Source of the DNA: an uncultured Clostridia bacterium
GTDB taxonomy: Bacteria > Bacillota > Clostridia > Oscillospirales > Ruminococcaceae
Length of the DNA stretch: 23,097 nt
Assembly (NCBI GenBank): GCA_947632425.1
Contig: CANRPG010000008.1
Location: forward strand, 1 to 23,097
Direction: 5' to 3'
This document shows, piece after piece, positions 21,735 to 23,097 of this stretch (position 1 is the stretch's first letter; each line of letters starts with the position of its first letter). Under the pieces are notes generated by a model. The model saw nothing but the letters and a program-made list of their open reading frames with translations, did no database searches and was not told the DNA's origin. The position numbers were made by a program, and so were the translations under genes.

Positions 21735-22937
21735 TCAGAATTTCAAAGCCTTAAAACGCTCCATAGCCTGCTTGGTGCGCTCTCTGTCGCCGAAAGCTGT
21801 AAGCCTGAAATAGCCCTCGCCGTTTTTGCCAAAGCCCTCGCCCGGTGTGCCGACAACGTTAGCCTCTGCAAGCAGCTTGTCGAAAAATTCCCAGCTGCCA
21901 AGACCGCCGGGGCATTTTAGCCATATGTACGGAGAGTTTTTGCCGCCCGTGTAGTATATGCCCATTTCGTCCAGTGTTGAGGCAATTATTCGCGCATTTT
22001 CACGGTAGTAGTCTATGTTCACCTTTATCTGCTTCTGACCCTCATCGGTGAATATTGCCTCTGCCGCTCTCTGCACAGGGTAAGATACGCCGTTGAACTT
22101 GCTGCCCTGACGTCTGCCCCACAACTGCGCAAGGTACACCTCACTGCCGTCCGAAGCTGTAACCTTGAGCTCCTCGGGTATTACAGTATAGCCGCAGCGC
22201 ATACCCGTGAAGCCTGCGGTCTTTGAAAGCGAGCACATCTCGATAGCGCAGGTGCGTGCGCCATCTATCTGGAAAATGCTTCTCGGCAGGTCGGGCTCGG
22301 AGATAAACGCCTCATACGCGGCATCGAAGATTATAACAGAGCCGTTTTTGTTGGCGTAGTCCACCCACTTTTTCAGCTGCTCTTTTGTGTATACCGAGCC
22401 CGTGGGGTTGTTTGGCGAACACAGGTAAATTATGTCTGCGTGAACGCTGTCATCAGGCATTGCTGCAAAGCCGTTTCCCTCGGTAGAATCGGCGTATATC
22501 ACCTTTCTGCCGTTCATAAGGTTGGTATCTACATACACAGGGTAGGCAGGGTCGGTTATCATAACAACGTTGTCGTCACCGAAAATATCCACAATATTGC
22601 CGCAGTCCGCCTTAGCGCCGTCGTTTATGCGTATCTCGTCTGCCTTGACGTTCGCGCCGAAGCTTTTGTAATACTTAGCCACCGCCTCTTTGAGAAAATC
22701 ATAGCCTGCGCCGCTGTCCTCATAGCCGCGGAACGTTTCTTTGACGCCCATTTCGTCGGCGGCTTTTTTCATAGCTTCCACCGCGGCAGGGGCTATCGGC
22801 AGGGTAACATCGCCAATGCCCATTCTGATGATGTCGGCATCGGGGTGCGCCTGAGAGAAAGCTTTCACCCTTTTTGCGATCTCGATGAACAGGTAGTTTT
22901 TCTTCATGCTTAGAAAATTTTCGTTGATTTTAACCAT
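21735..22937 (-). CDS. dapL: LL-diaminopimelate aminotransferase
   Basis: This 400-residue PLP enzyme converts tetrahydrodipicolinate directly to LL-diaminopimelate for lysine and peptidoglycan synthesis. Visible features are MGIGDVTLPIAP (39-50), GYEDSGAGYDFLKEA (71-85), SPNNPTG (174-180) and SLSKTAGFTGMRCGY with the PLP lysine at K239. Length and motifs fit the DapL family. ATG 22937 has AAGGAC eight bases upstream; the frame continues to 23000 without a ribosome site. It converges on dpaAB and competes with it for the same branch of the pathway. Confidence 0.95.
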   Translation of the reverse strand: MVKINENFLSMKKNYLFIEIAKRVKAFSQAHPDADIIRMGIGDVTLPIAPAAVEAMKKAADEMGVKETFRGYEDSGAGYDFLKEAVAKYYKSFGANVKADEIRINDGAKADCGNIVDIFGDDNVVMITDPAYPVYVDTNLMNGRKVIYADSTEGNGFAAMPDDSVHADIIYLCSPNNPTGSVYTKEQLKKWVDYANKNGSVIIFDAAYEAFISEPDLPRSIFQIDGARTCAIEMCSLSKTAGFTGMRCGYTVIPEELKVTASDGSEVYLAQLWGRRQGSKFNGVSYPVQRAAEAIFTDEGQKQIKVNIDYYRENARIIASTLDEMGIYYTGGKNSPYIWLKCPGGLGSWEFFDKLLAEANVVGTPGEGFGKNGEGYFRLTAFGDRERTKQAMERFKALKF

Positions 22938-23045
22938 TTTGATCAGTCCTTTTTTATATAATTTTTTTGGTTGCGATGGAGCGCATTCAACGCCCCACAA
23001 CGCGCAAAAGTTTTAAACCCTGTCAAGAAAGGAAAAGTTTTCGAT

Positions 23046-23092
23046 CGACCCTTTTTCAAAAGGGTCGTCAGGGTCAAGGGGCGGAAGCCCTT
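23046..23092. repeat. Two adjacent hairpins at the window edge
   Basis: CGACCCTTT and AAAGGGTCG (23046-23054, 23059-23067) form a 9-bp stem with a 4-base loop. AAGGG and CCCTT (23076-23080, 23088-23092) form a second, smaller one. They lie ~110 bases upstream of dapL and may be a terminator of an outside gene, or a dispersed palindromic element; similar GCC-AAAA-GG hairpins occur at 12353-12372 and 14045-14063. Confidence 0.45.
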
Positions 23093-23097
23093 TGTCG

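Overview
The window reads as a moderate-GC, low-lineage-marker stretch of a Clostridia chromosome, most like Oscillospirales/Ruminococcus or [Eubacterium] siraeum relatives. The reasons are the dipicolinate synthase genes of endospore formers (dpaAB), the LL-diaminopimelate aminotransferase route to lysine (dapL), a Gram-positive multitask sugar ATPase (MsmX type), a DUF4830 protein, heavy use of ATA isoleucine codons, and strong GGAGG-type ribosome sites. The species is an inference and not certain. No rRNA, tRNA, CRISPR array, transposase or phage gene was seen.

Layout. (1) Positions 1-506 hold a tandem duplication of a small element. Each copy encodes a 28-residue hydrophobic peptide on the minus strand (the first copy is cut by the window edge), with its own promoter. 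Between the copies a perfect TTGACA-17-TATAAT promoter points the other way and drives a ~90-nt RNA that converges on the peptide gene and shares its terminator. This has the architecture of a type I toxin-antitoxin locus (Fst/TxpA-like logic) and is not explained by the neighbouring genes. (2) Positions 524-14022 hold one ~13.5-kb minus-strand operon of ten tightly packed genes. In order of transcription they are: two LolD/MacB-type ABC ATPases (the second fused to an AbrB-like DNA-binding domain), a giant non-lipidated solute-binding protein with CBM-like domains, a MalF/MalG-type permease pair, a membrane-anchored NHL-propeller/TPR protein, a Yip1-type membrane protein, a secreted DUF5696 protein, and a second MalF/MalG-type permease pair. 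A consensus promoter with an overlapping palindrome precedes it. (3) Positions 14411-18522 hold three separately terminated minus-strand genes: a PurF homologue that has lost its glutaminase residues, an SGNH-hydrolase lipoprotein with a cre-like site in its leader, and an MsmX-type ATPase. (4) Positions 18712-20029 hold rsuA and a DUF4830 gene. (5) Positions 20215-22937 hold dpaAB on the plus strand, converging on dapL across a shared terminator. The window ends in two adjacent hairpins.

How they fit together. The large operon looks like a complex-glycan uptake or envelope machine: a surface binding protein, two membrane channels, and three accessory envelope proteins. Its own ATPases are not of the MalK class usual for such permeases; an MsmX-type ATPase that could power them sits 3.4 kb away with its own promoter. 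Whether the LolD-type pair drives the permeases or acts with Yip1 and the propeller protein is the main open question. dpaAB and dapL both draw on the dihydrodipicolinate/tetrahydrodipicolinate branch point, feeding spore dipicolinate and lysine/peptidoglycan respectively.
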